A program made the translations under genes and the position numbers. From positions 124,001 to 188,000 of the forward strand of contig WGLU01000006.1 in assembly GCA_016125375.1 (NCBI GenBank): a stretch of DNA of 64,000 bases, given 5' to 3'. The stretch is from Pseudomonadota bacterium. GTDB taxonomy: Bacteria; Pseudomonadota; Alphaproteobacteria; UBA1280; RI-95. Below are positions 26,622 to 34,953 of this stretch, piece by piece. Below the pieces are notes generated by a model. That model was not told the origin of the DNA, made no database searches, and saw only the letters and a list, made by a program, of their open reading frames with translations. Each line of letters starts with the position of its first letter. Position 1 is the first letter of the stretch.

Positions 26622-26697
26622 GCCGACTTAGCTCAGTTGGTAGAGCACCTCATTCGTAATGAGGGGGTCGGAGGTTCGAGTCCTCTAGTCGGCACCA
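26622..26697 (+). tRNA. tRNA-Thr (CGU anticodon)
   Basis: The 76-base cloverleaf includes the CCA end. Acceptor GCCGACT pairs with AGTCGGC; the D arm is GCTC-AGTTGGTA-GAGC; the anticodon arm CCTCA-TTCGTAA-TGAGG presents CGU at positions 34-36, decoding ACG; the T arm is GGAGG-TTCGAGT-CCTCT. The CCA is genomically encoded. Confidence 0.97.
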
Positions 26698-26742
26698 GCC
26701 TTTCCGCAGAACCTCCCCTATCCACATAGCCGCAGGCGAAGG

Positions 26743-27651
26743 CTAGCCCAGTATTTGGGCCAATTCTTTCTCCAGGAACTCGAGGCACCGCAGCACTTTC
26801 GGGAACACAAGGCTTTCGGACCGGTATGCTGCATGCAGGTTGCCGGGTGCCATGCGATGTTGTGGCAGAACCCGCATAAGCCGACCATTTTCCAGATAGG
26901 GTTGCGCATATATGTCGGGCAGAAAAGCGATACCCAGACGGCTCAGGCACGCGTTCAGCATCAGTTCGGGGTCGTTGACGGACATCCTGCCGTTCACATA
27001 CACGGCCGACTCTTCCCCTTTTGCCGTGTAGAGGCGCCATTCCCTGTCATTGGGGCGGTGGGAGCGCACAATACATTGATGGGTTGTCAGGTCGTCGGGT
27101 GTCTTTGGCGTGCCCTGCTGTTCAAGGTATGCCGGCGATGCGCACAGTATCCGCTGTACAGGCGCAAATTCCCGTACACGGACGGGTTCAACCTCTCTCG
27201 GTGTGCCAATCCGGATGGCAATATCTACCGCGTCGCCCTGAAGGTCTACGTACTGACCGGTGGCAACCAGGTCCACCTGTATATGCGGGTGCTCTGACAT
27301 GAAACGCAGAATAATCGGTGTCACCACCCGCCGCCCAAAAGCACCGGAGACAGAAATCCTCAGCAAGCCGGTCGGTTCGGTGAAGGATTGGCGGGCACTG
27401 TCGGTCACCTCTTCAAGCTCGCGCAGTATCCGCTGGCAGAGGCTGAAGTAGGATGCCCCTGTTTCCGTCAGTGTCACGCGCCGTGTTGTGCGTTCAAGTA
27501 GCGCGACCCCCAGTTCTGTTTCCAGGGCGGAGATGTGCTGGCTGACCGTTGCGACGGCCATGCCCAAACTGTCCGCAGCGCGGCGGAATCCGCCTTCTTC
27601 AGCGACGGCCAGAAAGGTACGGATAGCTGGCAGGTTGTACTTCATTGCCAT
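26743..27651 (-). CDS. LysR-family transcriptional regulator
   Basis: A 302-residue LTTR. The N-terminal winged HTH (residues 5-62: TFLAVAEEGGFRRAADSLGMAV and ISALETELGVALLERT in pattern) is canonical, followed by the LysR substrate-binding domain (about 90-295) of the CrgA/DmlR-like group. It is divergent from the fibre-like gene at 27775 with about 120 bases between starts, which contain T/A-rich LysR-type sites, so it may regulate that gene or itself. The effector is unknown. Confidence 0.93.
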   Translation of the reverse strand: MAMKYNLPAIRTFLAVAEEGGFRRAADSLGMAVATVSQHISALETELGVALLERTTRRVTLTETGASYFSLCQRILRELEEVTDSARQSFTEPTGLLRISVSGAFGRRVVTPIILRFMSEHPHIQVDLVATGQYVDLQGDAVDIAIRIGTPREVEPVRVREFAPVQRILCASPAYLEQQGTPKTPDDLTTHQCIVRSHRPNDREWRLYTAKGEESAVYVNGRMSVNDPELMLNACLSRLGIAFLPDIYAQPYLENGRLMRVLPQHRMAPGNLHAAYRSESLVFPKVLRCLEFLEKELAQILG

Positions 27652-27669
27652 CTACATTGTTCTAAAATG

Positions 27670-27696
27670 TTGACAAAATAAAGCGATGTGTAAAAT
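27670..27696 (+). promoter_or_regulatory. Candidate promoter for the fibre-like gene
   Basis: TTGACA (27670-27675) and TAAAAT (27691-27696) with a 15-base spacer, in the AT-rich gap between the LysR regulator and the fibre gene. The spacing is short. If used, transcription starts near 27703, which argues for the ATG at 27775 over the one at 27700. Confidence 0.35.
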
Positions 27697-27774
27697 TATA
27701 TGGCAATAAATACGAACAATAGTCATATTATGTGTTGTAACCTTGCTTGTGCTGTGTTGATGGAAGCTATTATC

Positions 27775-29427
27775 ATGCATATTCCAGAGCTTTTGAAGTA
27801 TTTATCCGGCCACGGCCGCTCCGTTGTCCGTGCGGGTAAAAGGTGCCATTCCGCCTTTACTAATGCCTATGAGCGGCGCGAGGAGTTTCTGGTTCTGCTG
27901 TTTCTCGTCTTTATCGTGTGGGCATGTTTCATGCTCTACAGTCTGGATGCGTATGGCCAAAGCAAGTTCTTCAGTACGCCCAACCGCGGTGGCGCCGACG
28001 GGGCTAAAAGTCAGGCCATTTTGCAGATGCTGATGAACGAAAACGCTATCCGCAAAGGCGAGACAACAGCCAACGCGGCGAGCGTTACCACGCTGGGTGC
28101 TGCCACCGATGCCAGTATTACCGCACTGAAAGCCGCAACAGATGCCAGCCTGACAACGATTGGCAACTGTGGTACTCAGGGGATGATGTTTGGCCCGGGC
28201 CACGCCCATGCGGACGGTAATGACTGTATCCAGTCTTTTCAGGTTGTCAGCGATGGCAACGTCCTGTTTCAGGCAGGGGCCAAATTTGGTACGTCCACTC
28301 TCTGTGACCCGACGACAGCGGGGACGATTCGCTATAACGGCACTGCCAAGCGCATGGAGTTCTGCAACGGGGATGTTTGGGGCATGCTGGGCGGCAATAC
28401 CGGTTGCTCTATCAATTTTCCTGCTGTCTCTGACGCCAGTCTGGACACATTTTACGACACAACGGATGCCATCTACAGCGGTACAACAACCACGGCTTCA
28501 GTCAATGGCGCGACACCCGCCGTCATCCGACGCAACGGCAGCAATACGGGTATGGTTTCCGGTGTAACGGTCAATCAGGGCAACAGTGTCGGCATTCGGG
28601 GCAAGTCTGCGCCCCAGTTTAACCAGACCGCAAACTTCACACTCGACATTGGCGCTTATACAGCCTGCTGGCAGATTACGACAAAACAGCAGGACGTTCT
28701 GCCGAATGCCTTTAGCTTTAACAGCTTAACGGGACAGGATCTGGATACGCTGGTGGTTTCCAACAGCGTTACGGTTAATGGCTTTGACGGACCGTTAACC
28801 GTATCCGTGAGTGGGCAGGGCGGCCCGCAGCTCAAGATTGGTGGCGGTAGCTGGGCAACCTCCGGCCAGATCAATCCCGGCGACAGCCTGACCCTCCGCG
28901 TGACAACATCACCAAATTACGAAACCAGTTACAGCATATCGCTCGGTCTTGGCGCATTCTCTACAAGTTGGAATGTCACAACCAAACCGGACTGTGTTCC
29001 GGGCAGTTTTGTGGCTACAAGTTGTGGGACGGTCTACACGGTCAACAATGTTCTGCCTACTTGTTCCATTACAGCGGACCTTTCGGCCTCAGGCAGCGGC
29101 GGACGTTGGTGCGACAACCCCGAGTGCTCCGCGAAAAGGGGCGGGCAACGGGGTGACCGTCTGACCTATTCGGGTGTTCTTGGTCCGGGCACCATTCAGG
29201 TTTACGCCAGTTGCGGCCCGGGTGATGGTTGGGGACCCGCATGGTTGAAGCTTGATGGCGTTATCAAGCTACAGGCTGGCCTGGGCGGTGGTGGCAAGGT
29301 GGCACCGGCAGGCGCATCATATATTAACAACGGCGGTGCCGACGGTGGTCACGGTGACGAGGGCTGCTGGAACTGCGGTGGCGGCCAGGCTGCCTCTAAC
29401 GGCTGGGTAACGCTCTCGTGGCACTGA
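27775..29427 (+). CDS. Membrane-anchored fibre-like surface protein
   Basis: The 550-residue product (ATG 27775, GGAAG 8 bases upstream) has a basic N terminus and one transmembrane helix (about residues 37-56), then a large exported region. A helical/Ala-Thr stalk (TDASITALKAATDASLTT) leads to two beta-rich repeats ending in ITTK (to 28686) and NVTTK (28690-28986). The C-terminal 145 residues are Cys-rich and Gly-rich, with paired Cys (CDNPEC, CWNC), ending WVTLSWH. The pattern suggests a type II-oriented stalk with Ig-like modules and a disulphide-stabilised tip. No family recognised. It converges on the Hint cassette with only 12 bases between stops and no terminator. Confidence 0.7.
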   Translation: MHIPELLKYLSGHGRSVVRAGKRCHSAFTNAYERREEFLVLLFLVFIVWACFMLYSLDAYGQSKFFSTPNRGGADGAKSQAILQMLMNENAIRKGETTANAASVTTLGAATDASITALKAATDASLTTIGNCGTQGMMFGPGHAHADGNDCIQSFQVVSDGNVLFQAGAKFGTSTLCDPTTAGTIRYNGTAKRMEFCNGDVWGMLGGNTGCSINFPAVSDASLDTFYDTTDAIYSGTTTTASVNGATPAVIRRNGSNTGMVSGVTVNQGNSVGIRGKSAPQFNQTANFTLDIGAYTACWQITTKQQDVLPNAFSFNSLTGQDLDTLVVSNSVTVNGFDGPLTVSVSGQGGPQLKIGGGSWATSGQINPGDSLTLRVTTSPNYETSYSISLGLGAFSTSWNVTTKPDCVPGSFVATSCGTVYTVNNVLPTCSITADLSASGSGGRWCDNPECSAKRGGQRGDRLTYSGVLGPGTIQVYASCGPGDGWGPAWLKLDGVIKLQAGLGGGGKVAPAGASYINNGGADGGHGDEGCWNCGGGQAASNGWVTLSWH

Positions 29428-29439
29428 TAGCGGGAATGT

Positions 29440-29931
29440 TTAGTTGCCGCCCTTATCCACCACAGGGGCCACTGCTGTGGAGTTGATGATTTGCTGGGCT
29501 GCTTTTTGGGCTGTTTTCTGGGTTTTTCTGGAGCTGGCCCAACGGGCGTCCTGCATGGTGTTCACAATGTTCATCAGGGCGGCTTCCTGTTGGTCGCGGA
29601 ACTCGGCATCGGCCTGTGCCTGCGCCTCGTCAGTCATGGGTACGTACACCACCTGGTCCGGTGAGGCAAAGTGCTGGAGCAGCTGTTGACGGTCAATTGT
29701 CGGTTTGCCCTGGGCTACCAGCTTGTTGTTCAGAATCTGGTAGATGGTGTTGATGTCGCGGTCAGCCTGCATAATTTCCTGCGCCACGTGCATCATCACG
29801 GGCAGGTTGCGCTCGTTGCTGTCCTCGATTGTTTTTTCAATCACGCCCTGCATGGCAGCCTGACCCTGATAATCGGCCGCGTGGGCAGTGGTTGCGCCTA
29901 AACAAAGCAGGCTCAAGATGATGTAACGCAT
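29440..29931 (-). CDS. Small exported helical protein (unknown)
   Basis: A 163-residue protein from ATG 29931, one base after the preceding stop (TAACATG). Residues 1-18 form a Sec signal (cleaved after AHA). The mature part is Gln/Ala-rich and helical, with no Cys and a C-terminal run of Lys/Gln/Ala. It is the fourth gene of the exported cassette and has no recognised family. An extension to 30084 would bury the signal peptide and is rejected. Confidence 0.72.
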   Translation of the reverse strand: MRYIILSLLCLGATTAHAADYQGQAAMQGVIEKTIEDSNERNLPVMMHVAQEIMQADRDINTIYQILNNKLVAQGKPTIDRQQLLQHFASPDQVVYVPMTDEAQAQADAEFRDQQEAALMNIVNTMQDARWASSRKTQKTAQKAAQQIINSTAVAPVVDKGGN

Positions 29932-29932
29932 G

Positions 29933-30409
29933 TTAGCGGTCTCCCCCTGATTGCAGGAAAGGTTGTTGCTGTGCCTCTTTCTCTTTGGCAAGGCGCAGAA
30001 TGTCGGCAATCTCCTGTTGGGAGAAAGCAGTATTCTTGTTCTTGACGTCAATTGCGGCCTTGTCTGTTTCCGTACCGGCATCATGTTGCAGGAAAAGCGT
30101 ACCTTTAGTCGTGTTCACAAAGGTTTTTGCGTCGTTCCACGGCAGGGTTACCCCGATTAGCTGGCAGCAACGCAGCTGGCGTTCTACGGCAACTAGGTTC
30201 AGGGCACGGTCCTGCAGTTCTTTCAGGTAGGCCCGGCGTTGTTGGATAAGGGTGTCCTGATAGGTGGTCTGCCCTTCAACTGCACGCGTGGTGATGATGG
30301 TGTTGACGTGTTGCTGGTTACCGATTTTGTTGGATGTGCCGGTAAACGTCTGCGCCCATGCGGGTTGGGCCGCCAGGGCCAGAACACAGAGGATAAGGTA
30401 TTTGGTCAT
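29933..30409 (-). CDS. Small exported protein with a Cys pair (unknown)
   Basis: This 158-residue protein starts at ATG 30409, with GGAGG 5 bases upstream. A signal peptide covers residues 1-19 (cleaved after AWA). The mature region is helical, with a QQRRAYLKELQDRAL segment and two adjacent Cys (RQLRCCQL, about residue 84). No family recognised. It lies between the Hint gene (11 bases away) and the fourth gene (1 base away), so the genes are almost certainly one transcript. Confidence 0.72.
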   Translation of the reverse strand: MTKYLILCVLALAAQPAWAQTFTGTSNKIGNQQHVNTIITTRAVEGQTTYQDTLIQQRRAYLKELQDRALNLVAVERQLRCCQLIGVTLPWNDAKTFVNTTKGTLFLQHDAGTETDKAAIDVKNKNTAFSQQEIADILRLAKEKEAQQQPFLQSGGDR

Positions 30410-30420
30410 GGCACCCTCCA

Positions 30421-31155
30421 TCAGTCGGTCAGGTTGATGATGCCGGTGGGGTCGTAACCGCCGACCTGCATGCCTGCTGCCACAAAGGTATTGTTGGGCG
30501 ATACAATCAAGTTATGGACGTGGTAGGCACCCTCTGGCTTTGTAACGCTGGCAACGATATGCGTTTTACCGTCCGTCATGGCCAACACATCGCCCGTGGC
30601 CACATCCTGAGCGGATTTAATCGTACCGTCGCTCAGGCGGAATTTGTGTTCCGGCGTTACGTGGATGCCGTCGATGATCATGATGGGCTTGTCCGGTGTC
30701 TCCACGCGCGCCAATACCGTACCGGTGACGGATTTACCGTCTGCCGTCCATGACAGGACTTCCTCGCCTTCCACAATATCTGCAATCCGGCGTTGCGAAC
30801 CGTCGGCCATGGTCACCTCCGTATCGGGCAGGAAACACCCGGTGCGCCCATAGCCCAGCATCTCCTGTTGTGTGACTTTGAGGTACTCCACGACGACGAC
30901 GGGCTTAAAGTTGTCGATAAAGGCTTCAAGGTATTTGATTTCAGCTTCGATGGCGGCAAGGTCTTCCTGCGCTTCCTGCTGCGTCTTGTTATTTACCTCG
31001 GCTGTGTCACCCACTTTGAAGCCATCGCCATTATTAATAACGATTGCATCCCCTGTACCAAGACCGCTGAAAATCTGGCCGGATTTCTGAGGGGTTTGTG
31101 CCACGGCACCCAGTGGTGCCAGTAAAGCCAGAGCTGCGACGATAAAAGACTTCAT
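30421..31155 (-). CDS. Exported Hint (hedgehog/intein) domain protein
   Basis: A 244-residue protein with a Sec signal (1-19), a helical spacer (about 55-100, AAIEAEIKYLEAFIDN) and a C-terminal Hint domain from Cys107. Block A reads GCFLPDTEVTMADGS; block B is VTPEH with His170; the final block is HNLIVSPNNTFVAAGMQVGG. The Cys and the TxxH needed for the N-S acyl shift are present. Where inteins have HN, this has GG, so C-terminal Asn cleavage seems absent. The expected chemistry is N-terminal thioester formation after Gly106, as in hedgehog proteins. It overlaps the upstream gene by ATGA (31152-31155). Confidence 0.82.
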   Translation of the reverse strand: MKSFIVAALALLAPLGAVAQTPQKSGQIFSGLGTGDAIVINNGDGFKVGDTAEVNNKTQQEAQEDLAAIEAEIKYLEAFIDNFKPVVVVEYLKVTQQEMLGYGRTGCFLPDTEVTMADGSQRRIADIVEGEEVLSWTADGKSVTGTVLARVETPDKPIMIIDGIHVTPEHKFRLSDGTIKSAQDVATGDVLAMTDGKTHIVASVTKPEGAYHVHNLIVSPNNTFVAAGMQVGGYDPTGIINLTD

Positions 31156-32450
31156 TGAGCATCCCCCTTTTGGGCGGCTGAAGCAGCCAGAGCCTTGTCA
31201 ATCAGGCCGTACCAGGCATCCAGCACCAGACCGCCGCTCGCTTCCTGCCCGTTAATAAAGGCTGTCGGCGTAAAAAACACGTTGTGGCCGTTCATGAGCT
31301 TATCTCTAGATTCCTTAATATATTTGCTGACGTCCGGCTTACGGGCACAGGTCGCAGCCTCGCGGGTGGCGATACCCAGACTGCCCAGCTGGCGCAGGGT
31401 CAGCGACCACATTTCGGGGTTGGCTTTCCAGTCCTCGTTAGGGTCCAGCCAGACATTGTTAATGGATGCCATGGTGAAGTAACCCTTGAAAAAATCCTCC
31501 TCCGGCAAGCAGTAGAGCAGGCCCAGCACCTCGTAACCGTTGCTGAACCACGGGAAGGGGCGCAGCTCGTAACGCAGCAGACCCTTGCTGATGTACTTGT
31601 CTTTCAGCTTGGGCAGGATGTCCTTGAAAAAGGGGATAATCGTATGGCTTTCCGGAGTTTCGTACTGGATAAGTGTCACGGGCGCGTCCGGGCTGCCGAG
31701 GCCGCGTGCAAACTGTTTGTTAGGGGTGAGTTCAGCCGCACTCAACTGAAGTGGCGCGTCGCTTTGGGAGAGCTTGCGTATGGCAGCGCCCAGCGCATTA
31801 CCGAAAAAGTCTTCTTCTACAATGACTGGAAAATAGTACTGGTTGACGTAAAGCTCTGGCCGGGCGAGCCGGAAAAGCTTCATGTCACGAGCCTTGGCGG
31901 CGTGTTCGGCAATTTGTTTGTCAGTCGTCTGGTCTTTGAGGCAGGCATCAAGCGCGGTTTTATTCATCCCGAACTTTGCCGCCTGGGGGGTCAACCATTG
32001 GCGGATGTCGCCCTTTTCGCGCCATTGGTCCTGAACATCCAACATGCTGCGGACAAAAGGAATGCTATTGCTGTTGGGCAGGCATTGCGCCGTTTTGTAA
32101 ACAGTTACCGAGTTGGCAGACTGGCCCTTGTCACGCAGGATGAAAATAGCTTGCTGGTTGTTCACCGCGGTTTCGACGGTCTTATATTGTTTGTTGAAGA
32201 ATGTTTTTGTAACCGGATCGCCGAGGTCGGCATAAAAGAACACCGCTACCTTGGGGAAGGTAAATACATCGCCTTCGACAATATCCGTTTGCGTCAGCGA
32301 GAGCATGCCGTTCCAGTTAAAATATCCGTGAGCGAAGTAAAACGGCATAAAATCAGGGATATTGGGCTGGCCCGGTTGTTCTTTGGGTTGGGCGTAGGCG
32401 TTGAAGGTGCAGATAAAAAGCAGAAAAAGACCGGAAAAAACACCGCGCAT
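31152..32450 (-). CDS. Exported DsbA-fold protein without catalytic cysteines
   Basis: A 432-residue protein from ATG 32450, with a signal peptide (1-20, cleaved after AYA). Two thioredoxin/DsbA-like halves can be traced: one from about residue 65 (KVAVFFYADLG) and one from about 250 (SPDAPVTLIQYE, then the long helical insert with TPTAFINGQEASGG near 400, the cis-Pro loop). Aligned with DsbA-type PVTLVEY-x4-CxxC, the second half has Ser268-His-Thr-Ile271, so both active-site Cys are gone; the first half also lacks CxxC. It may act as a chaperone or a partner of the Hint protein. It is the first gene of the cassette. Confidence 0.75.
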   Translation of the reverse strand: MRGVFSGLFLLFICTFNAYAQPKEQPGQPNIPDFMPFYFAHGYFNWNGMLSLTQTDIVEGDVFTFPKVAVFFYADLGDPVTKTFFNKQYKTVETAVNNQQAIFILRDKGQSANSVTVYKTAQCLPNSNSIPFVRSMLDVQDQWREKGDIRQWLTPQAAKFGMNKTALDACLKDQTTDKQIAEHAAKARDMKLFRLARPELYVNQYYFPVIVEEDFFGNALGAAIRKLSQSDAPLQLSAAELTPNKQFARGLGSPDAPVTLIQYETPESHTIIPFFKDILPKLKDKYISKGLLRYELRPFPWFSNGYEVLGLLYCLPEEDFFKGYFTMASINNVWLDPNEDWKANPEMWSLTLRQLGSLGIATREAATCARKPDVSKYIKESRDKLMNGHNVFFTPTAFINGQEASGGLVLDAWYGLIDKALAASAAQKGDAQ

Positions 32451-32617
32451 GCAAGCTAAACCCGACTGTTTGTTTGATATATGTATGCAATGATATGCGT
32501 CAGGCTCCACCCCTGTCTATTATTTTATGTTGTTCATTTGGAGCGGTGCGCAAGCCGGTTGGCAGGGCAGAGGCTTTTGGGTAAGGTCTTAGGGCTGACA
32601 TAAAAGAGGCTCCTGCC

Positions 32618-33892
32618 ATGACTGCTTTCACACTTGCCGATGCCAAAGCCCGCGACGCTGCCGATAAACTGGCTCCCCTGCGTCAGGCGTTCCATAAGCC
32701 CAAACAGGCCGATGGCAGCGACGTGCTTTACTTTGGCGGTAACTCCCTTGGTCTGATGCCGAAAAAAGCCCGTGATTATATGACAGAAGAGCTGGACGAC
32801 TGGGCAACCATGGGTGTTACGGGCTACTTTGCATCCCGCAATAACTGGGTGCGTTACCACGAGCAATTTAAAGAGCCGCTGGCCCGTCTGGTAGGCGCCC
32901 TTCCGCATGAGGTGGCTGCGATGCTGACGCTGACCGCCAACCTGCATCTGGCCATGGTCAGCTTCTACCGCCCCACACCGTCGCGGTATAAAATCGTTAT
33001 CGAAAAGCAGGCCTTCCCGTCGGACCATTATGCCATCCGCTCCCAGCTTGCTTTTCATGGCTTTGGGACGTCCGATGCGCTTATCGAACTCGCCCCGCGG
33101 GAAGGGGAAGATACCCTCCGCATGGAAGATGTCGAACATGTGCTGGAGGTGGAGGGCGCAAATGTAGCGCTGGTGCTGCTTTCCGGCCTTGCCTATTACA
33201 GTGGCCAGCGCTTTGACCTGAAAAAAATTGCAGCTATGGCCCACGCCCACGGGTGTGCTGTCGGGTTTGATTTGGCTCACGCAGTCGGTAACGTGCCGTT
33301 GAACCTGCACGATGCCGATGCCGACTTTGCCGTCTGGTGCCATTACAAGTACGTCAACGCGGGCCCGGGCGCTGTGGGTGGCCTGTTTGTACACGAACGT
33401 CACCACGCTCATAAGGGCCTGCCACGGCTGGAAGGCTGGTGGGGTAACAATCTGGACACCCGCTTTAAAATGGGGCCGGAGTTTGACCCTGCACCGGGGG
33501 TGGATGCCTGGCAGCTGAGCAACTATTCTGTCTTTTCCTTTGCCGCACTGAGGGCCAGTTTGGAGCTGTTCGAAAAAGCCGGCATGGGGGCCCTGCGCGA
33601 AAAGAGCGTTGCCCTGACCACCTGCCTGTACGACTTGCTTGCCCCGCTTGATGGGGTAGAGGTGTTCACCTCTGCCGATCCGGAACAGCGCGGCGCTCAA
33701 CTTTCCGTCCGCGTTGCGGGCGGCCGCAAAACCTTCGAGGCATTGCAAGCCCACGGGGTAGTTTGTGACTGGCGGGAGCCGGACTGTATCCGTCTGGCGC
33801 CTGCGCCGCTCTATACATCTTTTGAAGAGGTTTACCGCCTTACAGACGTGCTGCGTCAGGTTATCACGCAGCAGCTGGCGCGGGTTGTTTAA
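32618..33892 (+). CDS. kynU: Kynureninase
   Basis: Cleaves kynurenine to anthranilate and alanine in tryptophan degradation. The 424-residue fold-type I PLP enzyme has GNSLGLMP (40-47 region), FPSDHYAI, VGFDLAHAVGNVPL with cofactor-binding Asp218, and WCHYKYVNAGPG with PLP-binding Lys244, then FVHERH. A GAGG lies 9 bases before the ATG. No kynA/kynB or anthranilate genes are adjacent; phhA lies 142 bases downstream. The divergent gap 32451-32617 contains no gene. Confidence 0.96.
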   Translation: MTAFTLADAKARDAADKLAPLRQAFHKPKQADGSDVLYFGGNSLGLMPKKARDYMTEELDDWATMGVTGYFASRNNWVRYHEQFKEPLARLVGALPHEVAAMLTLTANLHLAMVSFYRPTPSRYKIVIEKQAFPSDHYAIRSQLAFHGFGTSDALIELAPREGEDTLRMEDVEHVLEVEGANVALVLLSGLAYYSGQRFDLKKIAAMAHAHGCAVGFDLAHAVGNVPLNLHDADADFAVWCHYKYVNAGPGAVGGLFVHERHHAHKGLPRLEGWWGNNLDTRFKMGPEFDPAPGVDAWQLSNYSVFSFAALRASLELFEKAGMGALREKSVALTTCLYDLLAPLDGVEVFTSADPEQRGAQLSVRVAGGRKTFEALQAHGVVCDWREPDCIRLAPAPLYTSFEEVYRLTDVLRQVITQQLARVV

Positions 33893-34034
33893 GTTTGAGG
33901 CCCGCATACCCATAATAATACTAGGGAATAGGAGGTTTTGGCGCCGTTTTGTGCGGTGCACGGCATATGGGTCGCATGGTCCGCGCAGATGCCGTATGCT
34001 GGAGCCGTCCAACTGAACATAAAGGAGTGCAGAG

Positions 34035-34856
34035 ATGGCAAAGGGTGATGGCAAATACATCTCCAAAGAGCCGGATGCCCAGGGTAACCGCGCCTACACG
34101 GCCGAGGAACACCTCGTCTGGCGCGACCTTTATAACCGTCAGGAAAAGCTCCTGCCGGGCCTGGCTGCACAAGAATATCTGGATGCTCTGGAAAAACTGG
34201 GCCTGCCCCGTGACCGTGTGCCGCAGCTGAACGAGGTTTCCGCCACACTGCTGCAACACACCGGGTGGCAGGTCGAAGGCGTACCCGCGCTGATTTCCTT
34301 TAAAAAGTTTTTTACCCTGCTGGAGGCCCGCAAGTTCCCGGCTGCTACGTTTATCCGTCTGCGCGAAGAGTTCGACTACCTGCAAGAGCCGGATATCTTC
34401 CACGAGATTTATGGCCACTGCCCGTTGCTGACCAACAAGATTTACGCCGACTTTATGCAGAAATACGGCGAAATTGGCCTGAAGGTCGCAAAAGAAGACC
34501 GCGCCATGCTGGCCCGTCTATACTGGTTCACGGTCGAGTTTGGCCTGATGAAGAAACCCGAAGGCATGCGCATTTACGGTGCGGGTATTCTTTCTTCCGT
34601 AGGGGAGAGTGATTATGCCCTGAACAGTGGCATCCCCGAATACCGCAAACTGGATCTGGTCGATGTTTTCCGTACCCCGTATCGTATCGACATCTATCAG
34701 CCGGTCTATTTTGTGATTAACGGTTTTAACGACCTTTACAATCTTGTCAAAGACGAGAATGTCCTGCTGGATGCGATTCGTGAAGCACGGTCGCTGGGTG
34801 AACATGCGCCAAAGTTTCCACCTAAGGAGGCGGGCCTGCAGGCTGTGGGTGCCTGA
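34035..34856 (+). CDS. phhA: Phenylalanine 4-monooxygenase
   Basis: Hydroxylates phenylalanine to tyrosine with tetrahydropterin and O2. The 273-residue bacterial-type enzyme has the iron ligands His123 and His128 (IFHEIYGHCPLL) and Glu168 (YWFTVEFGL), plus GAGILSSVGE. AAAGGAG (34021-34027) gives a strong ribosome-binding site 7 bases before ATG. It has no regulatory ACT domain, as usual for bacteria. Pairing with kynU suggests an aromatic amino acid catabolic group; tetrahydropterin recycling genes are not in the window. Confidence 0.96.
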   Translation: MAKGDGKYISKEPDAQGNRAYTAEEHLVWRDLYNRQEKLLPGLAAQEYLDALEKLGLPRDRVPQLNEVSATLLQHTGWQVEGVPALISFKKFFTLLEARKFPAATFIRLREEFDYLQEPDIFHEIYGHCPLLTNKIYADFMQKYGEIGLKVAKEDRAMLARLYWFTVEFGLMKKPEGMRIYGAGILSSVGESDYALNSGIPEYRKLDLVDVFRTPYRIDIYQPVYFVINGFNDLYNLVKDENVLLDAIREARSLGEHAPKFPPKEAGLQAVGA

Positions 34857-34953
34857 ACATATATAAAGCCTTGCAGGTATAGGGTTTTTTTATGTTACAA
34901 TTGACCCTTGCGCTAGATGGAAAAACAAGACAGAAAGTAGCGGGAATCAAGGC

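Noticed and set aside
26698-26742. Integration scar next to tRNA-Thr
   Set aside because: No repeat of the tRNA 3' end or integrase gene was seen nearby.
27700-27774. Longer start of the fibre-like protein at the ATG 27700
   Set aside because: It lies only a few bases from the candidate -10, so the transcript would lack an untranslated leader; the ATG at 27775 has a Shine-Dalgarno and a cleaner membrane topology.
27775-32450. Prophage tail or toxin module
   Set aside because: No capsid, terminase, integrase, lysis or immunity-like genes adjoin the fibre and Hint genes, and all cassette proteins carry Sec signals.
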